From CAXXOK01 sp035353615 (GTDB lineage: Bacteria > Bacillota > Clostridia > Christensenellales > Aristaeellaceae): 64,000 nucleotides of DNA. The notes under the pieces were generated by a model. That model had not been told where the DNA came from. It did no database searches and saw nothing but the letters and a program-made list of their open reading frames with translations. The DNA is taken from the NCBI GenBank assembly GCA_035353615.1, contig DAOPZY010000006.1, positions 31,139 through 95,138 on the forward strand. Reading direction: 5' to 3'. The position numbers were made by a program, and so were the translations under genes. This document shows positions 26,942 to 35,881 of the stretch, one piece after another (position 1 is the first letter of the stretch; each line of letters begins with the position of its first letter).

Positions 26942-29020
26942 ATGCTGGATACGATCATCAGCGCCATTGGCGTCGCGCTTGGGTATGTGATGTGGGCTTG
27001 CTACCAGTTTGCGCATAACTACGGGCTTGCGATGCTCCTGTTTACCGTGGCGGCCAAAGCGGTCATGTTTCCCTGCAATATTCTGGTGCAAAAAAACTCC
27101 ATAGCCATGGTGCGCATGAAGCCCAAACTCGACCAACTGAAATACCAGTATGTGGACGATAAAGATCGCCTGCTGGACGAGCAGGTGGCGCTGTACCGCC
27201 GGGAGCACTACCACCCCATGGCGGGCACCATACCGCTGTTGTTTCAAATCCCCATCATTTTTGGGCTGCTGGATGTTATTTATAAACCCATGCAGCACTT
27301 GCTGCATTTTTCCGGCGCGACAATCAGCCAACTGTTGAGCCAGGCGGAGCGCGTGTTCGGCTCGCTGGGCGATTACCCGCAGCTCAGGCTGGTCGAGCTG
27401 CTTAGTGTTACCGAAACCGCCGGACGGCTCGATGCCTTTGGGGCGACTTCTCCGGCGCTGATGGGCGCAATCGCCGCGATCAAAGGGCTGAAACTGAGCT
27501 TTTTGGGAATCAATCTGGCGGCGACCCCCAGTTTGGGAGCTATGGACAATTTATTGCTGATCCCGCTGTTAGCCGGGGTGAGCGCGTGGGTCATGTGCGT
27601 GATCCAGAACCGCATCAATGTATTGCAAGTGGAACAAAGCAAGTTAAGCCAATGGGGGATGACAGTTTTTCTCATTGCTTTTTCGACCTACTTTGCGTTT
27701 TTAGTGCCGGCAGGGGTAGGCTTGTACTGGATTGCGGGCAATTTGCTGTCCATCCCGATCATGTATCTGCTGAACATTCTCTACGACCCCAGAAAATACA
27801 TCGACTACGCGACGCTGGAGCGTATGAAGGCGCGGGCGTTGGAAGCCGCGCAAAAAGAGAAGCGCAACAGCAAACGGGAACGCGCGGACTACCGCCGCTT
27901 TTGCAAGGACGAAAACCAGGAAAACATGCGCATCCTGTTTTACAGTGAGCAAAGCGGCTTTTACAAGTATTTTGCGGGCATTATCCGCGAGCTGCTAAAC
28001 CGTAGCGATGTGGTGATCCACTATGTGACCGGCGACCCGGACGACGTTGTTTTTACCCTGAACGAGCCAAGGCTGACGCCGTATTACGTGGGGCAGAAGC
28101 GGCTGATTCCCCTGATGATGCAGGTGGAAGCCGACGTGGTGCTGATGACGGTGCCGGACCTTGAAAAGTATTACCTGAAACGTTCCAAGGTACGCAAGGA
28201 TGTGGAATACATCTTTCTGGACCACGGAGGCATGTCGCTGAACATGATGTACCGCCCCGGCGCGCTGGACGCGTACGATACCGTGTATGTCGCCAGCCAG
28301 ACGCAGGCGGCGGAAGTGCGCGCCATGGAAAAGCTGCGGGGCCTCAAGGCCAAGCGGCTGGTCGAGACCGGCTATTTCTTGCTGGACGACCTGATCGCCG
28401 CCTACCGCGCGATGCCCGCCAGGGCGGAGGAGGATCGCACCATCCTGATCGCGCCATCCTGGCAGGAGGATAACCTGCTGGAAAGCTGCATTGAGCCGCT
28501 GTTGGAATCGCTTCAAACGCTGGGTTGCCGGCTGATTGTCCGCCCGCACCCGCAGTATGTTCGCAGGTTCCCGGATCAGGTTTCGGCGCTGATGGAACGC
28601 CACCGCGACCAAATTGGCAAAGGCCTGACGGTGGAAACTGATTTCAGCTCCAACGCCAGCATCTATACCGCCGACCTGCTGATTACGGACTGGTCCGCGA
28701 TTGCGTATGAATACAGCTTTACCACCGACCGGCCTTCGCTGTTTATCAACACTAAAATGAAGGTTGTCAATCCGGATTATCAAAAAATCGGCATTACTCC
28801 GCCGGATATCGCCCTGCGCAGCCAGATTGGCCTTGCCATTGAGCCGGGCGAGGCCGGCAACGCGGCGCATGCCGCGAGGGAGTTGCTAAACACGCGCGAA
28901 GCCTACGCCGCACGCATCCGGGAGATCAAAGAAACTACCTATTTCCATCTGGGCCATACGGCGCAAGTCGCGGCGGATGATCTGCTGGAACGGATTCGCA
29001 TCAAACGACCGCCCGCCTGA
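26942..29020 (+). CDS. YidC/Oxa1 insertase fused to CDP-glycerol glycerophosphotransferase domain
   Basis: One uninterrupted 692-codon frame joins two families. Residues 1-290 are a YidC-type insertase: VALYRREHYHPMAGTIPLLF and GLYWIAGNLLSIP are diagnostic, with about five membrane helices. The groove arginine is replaced by lysine (Lys39, AAKAVMFP). A charged linker (KEKRNSKRERADYRR) leads to residues ~329-690, a TagB/TagF-like domain with FLDHGGMSLN, RPHPQYVRRFPDQ and TDWSAIAYEYSF, which transfers glycerol phosphate or a related group from a CDP carrier. ATG 27926 (residue 329) has AGGA 5 bases upstream and could also start a separate cytoplasmic enzyme. The main ATG is 4 bases after the signal peptidase stop. 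Confidence 0.88.
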   Translation: MLDTIISAIGVALGYVMWACYQFAHNYGLAMLLFTVAAKAVMFPCNILVQKNSIAMVRMKPKLDQLKYQYVDDKDRLLDEQVALYRREHYHPMAGTIPLLFQIPIIFGLLDVIYKPMQHLLHFSGATISQLLSQAERVFGSLGDYPQLRLVELLSVTETAGRLDAFGATSPALMGAIAAIKGLKLSFLGINLAATPSLGAMDNLLLIPLLAGVSAWVMCVIQNRINVLQVEQSKLSQWGMTVFLIAFSTYFAFLVPAGVGLYWIAGNLLSIPIMYLLNILYDPRKYIDYATLERMKARALEAAQKEKRNSKRERADYRRFCKDENQENMRILFYSEQSGFYKYFAGIIRELLNRSDVVIHYVTGDPDDVVFTLNEPRLTPYYVGQKRLIPLMMQVEADVVLMTVPDLEKYYLKRSKVRKDVEYIFLDHGGMSLNMMYRPGALDAYDTVYVASQTQAAEVRAMEKLRGLKAKRLVETGYFLLDDLIAAYRAMPARAEEDRTILIAPSWQEDNLLESCIEPLLESLQTLGCRLIVRPHPQYVRRFPDQVSALMERHRDQIGKGLTVETDFSSNASIYTADLLITDWSAIAYEYSFTTDRPSLFINTKMKVVNPDYQKIGITPPDIALRSQIGLAIEPGEAGNAAHAARELLNTREAYAARIREIKETTYFHLGHTAQVAADDLLERIRIKRPPA

Positions 29021-29116
29021 TGCGCGCGGACGCTTCGCGCCGGATTTGCCGGGTTCGGCTGCGCTAAGGTATCATCGACCGGTAACGAGGATTTTGATAG
29101 TCTTGGGGGCGCTGGC

Positions 29117-30667
29117 ATGAATCGGACCCGGGTCGGAAAAGTTTTAAACAACCTGAACAAACTGAAGTGGGATGTGACCTATAAGGGGATCCTGATCGGG
29201 ATCGCCGCAGGCATTTTAGTGGTGCTGTATCGGCTGGGGATTGAGTTTGGCACCGAAACGGCGGTCGGAGCCTATGCCGCGCTCCGGGCAAAGCCGATTT
29301 TACTGTTGCCGTGGGTGGCGCTCATCGCCGCCGCGAGCGTGGCGCTGTATTGGCTGATCCGCTGGGAACCCTACGCCAAGGGGAGCGGCATCCCTCAGGT
29401 GGAGGGCATCGTGCTTTTTGGCATGAAAATGCGCTGGTACACGATTCTGGCGGTGCGGTTTCTCGCGGGGCTGATTTCCTCTTTTTTCGGGGTATCACTG
29501 GGGCGCGAGGGCCCTTCCATCCAGATTGGCGCGGCAGGGGCGCAGGCGATTGCCGGCAAGCTGGGCAAAACAAAGCTGGAAAAAAACTATCTGATTACCG
29601 CCGGGGCCTCCGCAGGGCTTTCGGCGGCCTTTAACGCGCCGCTTTCCGGCATCCTGTTTTCGTTGGAGGAGGTGCACCGCACCTTTTCCCCCAACATCCT
29701 GATTGCCGCCACATCCGCGGCGCTCACGGCGGATGTGGTTTCCAAGTACTTTTTTGGGCTGAAACCGGTGCTGAGCTACTCGGCTATCCCTCAGCTGCCT
29801 ATACGATTTTACCCGCTGCTGATTGTGCTCGGCGTGCTCTCCGGGCTGGTGGGCGCGGCGATGAACAAGGGCTTGCTTGGGTTGGGCACCCTGTATGAAA
29901 AATTGCCGGCGGTTTTGCGGCCCGCGATCGCGCTTTTGATCGCGCTGCCCTGCGGGCTGTTTTTGCCGCAGGTTTTAGGCGGCGGGCAAGGGCTGATTAA
30001 ACTTTCGGAGAACGCGCAGGCAGGGCTTGTCATGATGGGGCTGTTCCTCACGGTGAAGCTCGTGTTTACCTGCACAAGCTTTGGCAGCGGCTTGCCCGGC
30101 GGCATCTTTATGCCCATCCTGTCCGTGGGCGCGCTGACCGGCGGCCTGTTTGGGCAGTTGCTGATGGGCGTTGGGTTGCCCGCGGATTGCCTGCCGGCGT
30201 TTTGCGTGTGCGCCATGGCGGGCGCAATGGCCAGCTCGGTCAAGGCCCCGGTGACCAGCATCCTGCTGATGGCGGAAATGACCGGCTCGCTGATCCATCT
30301 GCTTCCCGTGGCGACGGTCGCGTTTATCGCGCTGCTGACTTCGGATTTGCTCGGGGTTTCGCCCATTTATGAAGTGCTTCTGGAGCGCATCCGTGGCAAT
30401 CAGGAGGATAAGCAGCATAAACCCGCCCGCCGCAATACACTGGTGGAAATGCCGGTCGAAATGGGCAGCCCGGTGGATGGGCAGCTGGTGCGGGACATTC
30501 CGTGGCCGGATGGCGCGTTGATTATTGCCATTCACAGGGGGGACAAGGAGTTTATCCCCAATGGGAATACGCAGATTTTGCCCGGGGATTATTTGGTGGC
30601 GGCTTCCAGCAAACAGCGGTTTGAGCAGATGAACCAAGGCCTGATGAAGCTTTGCCGCACGCCGTAA
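29117..30667 (+). CDS. ClC-type chloride channel/antiporter with C-terminal RCK domain
   Basis: The 516-residue ClC protein has the selectivity motifs GSGIPQVEG, GREGPSIQIG (carrying the gating glutamate) and GLPGGIFMP, with about ten or more membrane helices. The last ~75 residues (EMPVEMGSPVDGQLVRDIPW...) form a TrkA-C/RCK-C domain common in Bacillota ClC proteins. It moves chloride, possibly coupled to protons, or another anion such as fluoride; the GREGP glutamate favours the Cl-/H+ exchanger type. The start ATG 29117 follows a GGGGG stretch. A terminator lies after the stop. Confidence 0.93.
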   Translation: MNRTRVGKVLNNLNKLKWDVTYKGILIGIAAGILVVLYRLGIEFGTETAVGAYAALRAKPILLLPWVALIAAASVALYWLIRWEPYAKGSGIPQVEGIVLFGMKMRWYTILAVRFLAGLISSFFGVSLGREGPSIQIGAAGAQAIAGKLGKTKLEKNYLITAGASAGLSAAFNAPLSGILFSLEEVHRTFSPNILIAATSAALTADVVSKYFFGLKPVLSYSAIPQLPIRFYPLLIVLGVLSGLVGAAMNKGLLGLGTLYEKLPAVLRPAIALLIALPCGLFLPQVLGGGQGLIKLSENAQAGLVMMGLFLTVKLVFTCTSFGSGLPGGIFMPILSVGALTGGLFGQLLMGVGLPADCLPAFCVCAMAGAMASSVKAPVTSILLMAEMTGSLIHLLPVATVAFIALLTSDLLGVSPIYEVLLERIRGNQEDKQHKPARRNTLVEMPVEMGSPVDGQLVRDIPWPDGALIIAIHRGDKEFIPNGNTQILPGDYLVAASSKQRFEQMNQGLMKLCRTP

Positions 30668-30708
30668 GGCGGGAAATACCCTCCAAACAGGATACCCTGG
30701 CGTAGCAC

Positions 30709-30747
30709 AACCGGGGGCAGGGCGTTCAACCTTGCCTCCGGTTTTTT
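30709..30747 (+). terminator. Terminator after the ClC gene
   Basis: AACCGGGGGCAGGG / CCTTGCCTCCGGTT, with a 7-base loop, is followed by TTTTTT. Confidence 0.88.
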
Positions 30748-30782
30748 GTTGGGCTGACAGGAGCAATTCCGTTCATCGTATT

Positions 30783-30901
30783 GCCGTGCGGGCTGCTTGC
30801 TCGCTTTGATTCCAATGCCGCGGCATCGGCTTTGGGACGTCAACCCAAACCATGCCAACGGTTTTGCCCTTGGAGCCTGACAGGGGATTTCGCTTTTGAC
30901 C
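30783..30901 (+). repeat. Degenerate copy of the 193-bp repeat family
   Basis: The order of words (GTGCGGGCTG, TGCTCGCTTTG, TGCCGCGGCAT, CCTGACAGGG, CGCTTTTGACC) follows the corresponding part of the repeats at 36971-37356, but many positions differ and the internal hairpins are decayed. It appears to be an old relic of the same element. Confidence 0.65.
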
Positions 30902-31132
30902 TGATTTTTTTCAGAGTAACACCGGACTTCCCCGGCGCTTTTGAAGGGGCCGCAAAACCAGTATGCCGGTATGGCGCGTCAGAATTTTGCATCCAAAGAA
31001 AGCGAAACCGATCCTGAATTTCATATCATGGAACATCAGGGAGCCAGAACAAACAAATATGCCATGATTGGCTCCGGTTCGTTTTTCTTTGGTATTTTAT
31101 GCCGCTTAGCTTGGATGCACGGGATTTTCTGG
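30902..31132. other. Intergenic region before the SulP gene
   Basis: AT-richer than its surroundings. No frame with a ribosome site and no recognised RNA. It may be the remnant of the insertion that carried the degenerate repeat. Confidence 0.35.
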
Positions 31133-31162
31133 TTGACATCTGTGCCAAAACGCTGGTAAAAT
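31133..31162 (+). promoter_or_regulatory. Promoter of the SulP gene
   Basis: TTGACA (31133-31138), 18-base spacer, TAAAAT (31157-31162). Confidence 0.78.
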
Positions 31163-31246
31163 GGCGGGGTTTGCTGTCGTGCTTTGCGATCGGCCGCAAA
31201 AGAAATTTATAAAAAAATGAAACCTCAAAGAAAGAAGCCTGTCACA

Positions 31247-32920
31247 ATGCAAAAGCTCGAACCCAAGCTGATCCATGCGCTCAAGGGCTATACCCGGGAA
31301 CAGTTTATCAAGGATGTCACGGCGGGCGTAATCGTGGCGATCATCGCGCTTCCGCTTTCCATCGCGCTGGCGCTGGCCTCGGGCGTGCAGCCGGAGCAGG
31401 GGCTGTACACCGCCATTGTCGCGGGGTCTATCATTTCCCTGCTGGGGGGCAGCAGGGTACAGATCGCCGGGCCGACGGCGGCTTTTGCGACCATCGTGGC
31501 CGGCATCGTTGCCCGCAGCGGCATGTCCGGGCTGATGATCGCCACTGTGATGGCGGGGATTATCCTTGTGCTCATGGGCATTTTTAAGCTGGGGACTCTG
31601 ATTCGCTTTATCCCCTTTACCATTACGGCGGGTTTTACGGCGGGTATCGCGGTGAGCATTCTGGTTGGGCAAATCAAGGACTTTTTAGGCGTCGCCTACC
31701 TGCCGGGGCTGGAAACCGTTGAAACGCTGGATAAGTTGCATGCCCTGATTGTAAGCTTTGCCAGTTTCAACTGGCAGGCGCTCGCGGTGGGCGCGGCGGC
31801 GCTTGTTGTGCTTTGCTTCTGGCCGCGCGTGAGCCGGAGAATCCCCAGTTCGCTGGTGGCTGTGCTGGCGGGGGTTGCGATGGTGAAAGGGCTTGGCATG
31901 CACGTGAATACGATTGGCGATCTGTACACCATCAGCGGCGGCTTTCCGGCGCTGACGCTTCCCGCCGTCAGCTATGGTAAAATCGCGGCTATGTTCCCGG
32001 ACGCGGTGACCATCGCGCTGCTCGCGGCGATTGAATCGCTGCTTTCCTGCGTGGTGGCGGACGGGATGATCAACAGTCACCACAATTCCAACATGGAGCT
32101 GGTCGCACAGGGGTTGGGCAACATTGGCTCGGCGCTGTTTGGAGGCATCCCGGCGACCGGCGCGATTGCGCGCACGGCGGCGAACATTAAAAACGGCGCG
32201 CGCACGCCTGTAGCGGGGATCGTGCATTCGGCCGTGCTCCTGCTGATTTTGCTGGCGCTGATGCCCTACGCGGCCCTGATCCCCATGCCTGTGATTGCCG
32301 CGATCCTGTTTGTGGTTGCCTACAACATGAGCGGTTGGCGCACCTTTGTTAAGCTGTGCAAAACCGCGCCTAAAAGCGATATTTTGGTGCTGTTGACCAC
32401 GTTTGTGCTTACCGTGGTGTTTGATTTGGTGGTGGCCATCGGCGTTGGGATGGTGCTGGTGTGCATCCTTTTTGTGAAACGCATGACGGAGGAAACCGAC
32501 GTTCGCGCATGGGTGGATGCGGACAAGGTTGAAATGGGCAACGGAATCGAGGTACCCAAGCATACGCGTGTGTTCGAGCTGGACGGGCCGCTGTTTTTCG
32601 GCGTATCGGACAAACTGAACCGCAGCCTTTTTACCTATGACTGCCAGTGCATGGTGCTCAGGATGCGCTCGGTCAATTCCATTGACATAACAGCGCTGCA
32701 CGCGCTGGAACAGCTATTTGCGGGCTGTCAGAAGCGCGGGATCACCATGGTGCTTTCCCACCTGAATACCCAACCGGAAACCATGCTGGCCAAAGCGGGC
32801 TTTTTGGAGAGGATCGGCGCGCAAAACTGTTGCAAACATCTGGAAGATGCGCTGGCCAGAGCGCGTGACATTGTGGCCGAAACCGCCGAGAAGCCCGGAA
32901 GCTATTCCGAGTGCCTGTAA
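31247..32920 (+). CDS. SulP family anion transporter with STAS domain
   Basis: The ~557-residue protein has the SulP core from KDVTAGVIVAIIALPLSIAL through QIAGPTAAFATIVAGI and VADGMINSHHNSNMELVAQG, with about 11-12 membrane segments. A cytoplasmic STAS domain (from about residue 430, RVFELDGPLFFGVSDKLNR) is at the end. SulP proteins import sulfate, bicarbonate or dicarboxylates. The start is uncertain: ATG 31247 gives the family-typical N-terminus MQKLEPKLIHALKGYT, but its SD is weak, and ATG 31217 is also possible. It has its own promoter, and a structured region and terminator follow. Confidence 0.92.
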   Translation: MQKLEPKLIHALKGYTREQFIKDVTAGVIVAIIALPLSIALALASGVQPEQGLYTAIVAGSIISLLGGSRVQIAGPTAAFATIVAGIVARSGMSGLMIATVMAGIILVLMGIFKLGTLIRFIPFTITAGFTAGIAVSILVGQIKDFLGVAYLPGLETVETLDKLHALIVSFASFNWQALAVGAAALVVLCFWPRVSRRIPSSLVAVLAGVAMVKGLGMHVNTIGDLYTISGGFPALTLPAVSYGKIAAMFPDAVTIALLAAIESLLSCVVADGMINSHHNSNMELVAQGLGNIGSALFGGIPATGAIARTAANIKNGARTPVAGIVHSAVLLLILLALMPYAALIPMPVIAAILFVVAYNMSGWRTFVKLCKTAPKSDILVLLTTFVLTVVFDLVVAIGVGMVLVCILFVKRMTEETDVRAWVDADKVEMGNGIEVPKHTRVFELDGPLFFGVSDKLNRSLFTYDCQCMVLRMRSVNSIDITALHALEQLFAGCQKRGITMVLSHLNTQPETMLAKAGFLERIGAQNCCKHLEDALARARDIVAETAEKPGSYSECL

Positions 32921-32926
32921 GGGGTT

Positions 32927-33094
32927 GGACGGCGGATGGAAATCCTGCCGGCCTGCGGGAAACGCCGCAACCGTCCGGGCCTGCATCGCGGGCAAATGAG
33001 CGGGTTGCCATGACAAGACAGGCGTTTGGAACGCTGAACCTTTGGGGTAACCCACAAGCGAAGCAAAGGCTTTCGCGGATGAAATCGGCTCATT
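32927..33094 (+). ncRNA. Candidate structured RNA downstream of SulP
   Basis: Two compact folds can be drawn. The first is a three-way junction: GGACGG/CCGTCC (32927-32976) enclosing GGAT/ATCC and TGCGG/CCGCA hairpins. The second is closed by AATGAGC/GCTCATT (32995-33001 with 33088-33094). It encloses GGGTTGCC/GGTAACCC, a perfect GCGTT-TGG-AACGC hairpin, and GCGAAGC/GCTTTCGC. A terminator follows 17 bases later. It matches no riboswitch or known RNA consensus I could recall. It could be a 3'-UTR structure, a small RNA or an nrd leader element. Confidence 0.4.
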
Positions 33095-33110
33095 GAGGAT
33101 AGGGGTGCGT

Positions 33111-33147
33111 GCCCGGAACCCATGCGGGGTTCCGGGCAGTTTTTTTG
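33111..33147 (+). terminator. Strong terminator upstream of nrdA
   Basis: GCCCGGAACC-CATGCGG-GGTTCCGGGC (10-bp perfect stem) is followed by AGTTTTTTT. Confidence 0.93.
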
Positions 33148-33257
33148 CACGAGCGCAGGCAAGCCTCCCCGCGGTCGGCGAACTGCTGTTTCACACGCCG
33201 GATCGGGGGTTATACCCCTTAGGAATCAAACTGCGTTATTCCGGGGAGGAGATTGCC

Positions 33258-35774
33258 ATGCGGATACTCAAACGAAACGGAACCGTTGCGGATTACCGAG
33301 GCGATAAGATAATTCAGGCTATGGAAAAAGCCTTTCACAGCCAGAACCAGCGCCCGGAACAGGAGGAACTGAACCTTTTGCTCCGCTTGGTGGAGGATCA
33401 GTTGCCTGCGGAGGGGGAAACATCGGTCGAGGACCTGCAGGACCTTGTGGAAAAAGCGTTGATGACGCGGGGCCATTACAGCGTCGCCAAGGCGTACATT
33501 CTGTACCGTGAAAACCGTACCCGCCTGCGCAACGCCTGCCAAAGCCTTTCGGGCAGCGTGAATGTTGACGGGTTGGACGCGTGCCTTGCGGGAATCCAGC
33601 AGGATTATCCGGGGGAGGAGTACGCGCTGAGCCGCTTGCGGGACAAATTTCTTTCTTTTGACAAGCCGGATATGGATGCGGATCGGCGGCTTTCCGCGCT
33701 GGTACGCGCGGCTGTGGAGCTGACTACGCAAGAAGCGCCCCGTTGGGAAATGATCGCGGGGCGGCTTCATTACTTTCGGTTTGAACGCAACCTGACGCGG
33801 GAGCTGGCCAAACGCAATCTGCACACCTTTGTGGAAAAGCTGCGCTACCTGACCGACGAGGGGCTGTACGGCGCTTATATTCTGGAGCGGTATACCGAGC
33901 GGGAACTGGCTGAGGCCGCGACCTTCATGGACAACCGCAGAAGCGCGCTTCTGAACCACTCGGGGCTGGACCTGCTGCTTTCGCGGTATGTGATCCGGAC
34001 TCATCAGCATATTCCGCTGGAAACCCCGCAGGAAATGTATCTGGGCATCGCGCTGCATCTGGCGATGGAAGAAAAGAAGGACCGGCTTCATTGGGTGCGC
34101 AAGTTTTACGATATGCTGAGCCTTTTGCAGGTGACCATGGCGACCCCCACGCTGGCCAACGCGCGCAAGCCGTATCACCAGCTATCCAGCTGCTTTATCG
34201 ACACCGTGCCCGACAGTCTGGACGGGATTTACCGCAGCGTGGACAACTTTGCCAAGGTGAGCAAGTTCGGGGGCGGCATGGGGCTGTATTTTGGAAAGGT
34301 GCGGGCGACCGGTGGCAGCATCCGTGGGTTTGAAGGCGCGGCCGGCGGAGTGATCCGCTGGATCAAGCTGGTCAACGATACCGCCGTGGCGGTGGATCAG
34401 CTGGGCATGCGGCAGGGAGCCGTCGCGGTCTATCTGGATGCGTGGCACAAGGATTTGCCGGAGTTTTTACAATTGCGCACCAACAACGGGGATGACCGAA
34501 TGAAGGCACACGATGTTTTCCCCGCGGTGTGCTACCCCGATCTGTTTTGGAAAATGGTTCGGGATCATCTGGATCAGGATTGGTATCTGCTTTGCCCGCA
34601 CGAGGTGCTTGCCGTCAAGGGCTACGCGCTGGAGGATTATTGGGGGGACGAGTGGGAGAAACGGTACCTTGACTGCGTTGCGGACGGTCGAATTACCAAA
34701 CGCCCCATCCCGCTGAAGGATTTGGTGCGCCTGATCCTGAAATCGGCGGTGGAAACCGGGACGCCCTTCATGTTTAACCGGGATACCGTCAACCGCGCCA
34801 ACCCAAACAAGCACCGGGGGATCATCTATTGCTCCAACCTGTGCACCGAAATTGCCCAAAACACCAGTGAGATTGAGCTGCTGGAACGTACCCTGACAAC
34901 CCGGGATGGCGAGCCTGTGGTGGTTACCGTGACCAAACCGGGCGATTTTGTGGTGTGCAACCTGGCCAGCCTCTCGCTTGGCAACCTCCCCGTGGAGGAC
35001 GACGCCGCTATGGGCGATGTGGTCGCAAGCGCCGTGCGCGCGCTGGATAACGTGATCGACCTCAACTTTTACCCGGTGGAATACGCGCAGGCGACCAATC
35101 GGAAATACCGTGGCATTGGTCTGGGCGTGTCGGGGTACCACCACATGCTGGCCAAACGGAAAATTCCGTGGGAAAGCGAGGAGCATCTCCGCTTTGCCGA
35201 CGAGGTTTTTGAACGCATCAATTACGCCGCGATTGCCGCCAGCCATGCGTTGGCGGTTGAGAAAGGCGCGTATTCTCAGTTTGAGGGCAGCGAATGGCAA
35301 ACGGGCGAGTATTTTACGCGGCGCGGCTACGCATCGCCCCGGTGGCGGGCGCTCGAAGCCGGCGTTCGGGAAGGCGGCCTTCGCAACGCCTACCTGATGG
35401 CCGTAGCCCCCACCAGCTCCACAAGCATCCTGTGCGGCACCACCGCGGGGCTGGACCCGATTATGAGCCGGTTTTTTCTGGAGGAGAAAAAAGGGGTCAT
35501 TTTGCCCAGGGTCGCGCCGGAACTGTCGATGGAAACCTACTGGTACTACAAAGCCGCCCATGTGATCGATCAGCGTTACTCCATCCGCGCGGCCGGCGTT
35601 CGGCAACGGCACATCGATCAGGCGCAAAGCATGAACCTGTACATCACCACCGAGTTTACCCTGCGTAAGGTGCTGGATTTGTACCTGCTGGCGTGGCAGG
35701 AAGGCGTGAAAACCCTCTACTATGTTCGCAGCAAAGCGCTTGAGGTGGAGGATTGCGACAGCTGCACCGCCTGA
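33258..35774 (+). CDS. nrdA: Ribonucleotide reductase class Ia, large subunit
   Basis: The 838-residue alpha subunit reduces ribonucleotides to deoxyribonucleotides. An N-terminal ATP-cone (MRILKRNGTVADYRGDKIIQ) provides allosteric control by dATP/ATP. Active-site cysteines are in QLSSCFIDT, SNLCTEIAQ and FVVCNLASLSL. The loop PTSSTSILCGTTAGLDPI and the radical-transfer tyrosines TLYYVRSKA are present, and the redox tail ends DCDSCTA. The start ATG 33258 has GGGGAGGAG just before it; a longer frame from 33093 runs through the terminator and is not real. nrdB follows 107 bases downstream. No NrdR box was seen by eye. Confidence 0.96.
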   Translation: MRILKRNGTVADYRGDKIIQAMEKAFHSQNQRPEQEELNLLLRLVEDQLPAEGETSVEDLQDLVEKALMTRGHYSVAKAYILYRENRTRLRNACQSLSGSVNVDGLDACLAGIQQDYPGEEYALSRLRDKFLSFDKPDMDADRRLSALVRAAVELTTQEAPRWEMIAGRLHYFRFERNLTRELAKRNLHTFVEKLRYLTDEGLYGAYILERYTERELAEAATFMDNRRSALLNHSGLDLLLSRYVIRTHQHIPLETPQEMYLGIALHLAMEEKKDRLHWVRKFYDMLSLLQVTMATPTLANARKPYHQLSSCFIDTVPDSLDGIYRSVDNFAKVSKFGGGMGLYFGKVRATGGSIRGFEGAAGGVIRWIKLVNDTAVAVDQLGMRQGAVAVYLDAWHKDLPEFLQLRTNNGDDRMKAHDVFPAVCYPDLFWKMVRDHLDQDWYLLCPHEVLAVKGYALEDYWGDEWEKRYLDCVADGRITKRPIPLKDLVRLILKSAVETGTPFMFNRDTVNRANPNKHRGIIYCSNLCTEIAQNTSEIELLERTLTTRDGEPVVVTVTKPGDFVVCNLASLSLGNLPVEDDAAMGDVVASAVRALDNVIDLNFYPVEYAQATNRKYRGIGLGVSGYHHMLAKRKIPWESEEHLRFADEVFERINYAAIAASHALAVEKGAYSQFEGSEWQTGEYFTRRGYASPRWRALEAGVREGGLRNAYLMAVAPTSSTSILCGTTAGLDPIMSRFFLEEKKGVILPRVAPELSMETYWYYKAAHVIDQRYSIRAAGVRQRHIDQAQSMNLYITTEFTLRKVLDLYLLAWQEGVKTLYYVRSKALEVEDCDSCTA

Positions 35775-35881
35775 ACGGGGTTGCGCGGCGGCGGGCGAGG
35801 CCTACGCGACCCGATTGGCGCATGCCGGTTTGTGCCGCAGAGGCCGGTTACGGTTTGAAAATGGAGAAATGGGGTTTGACC

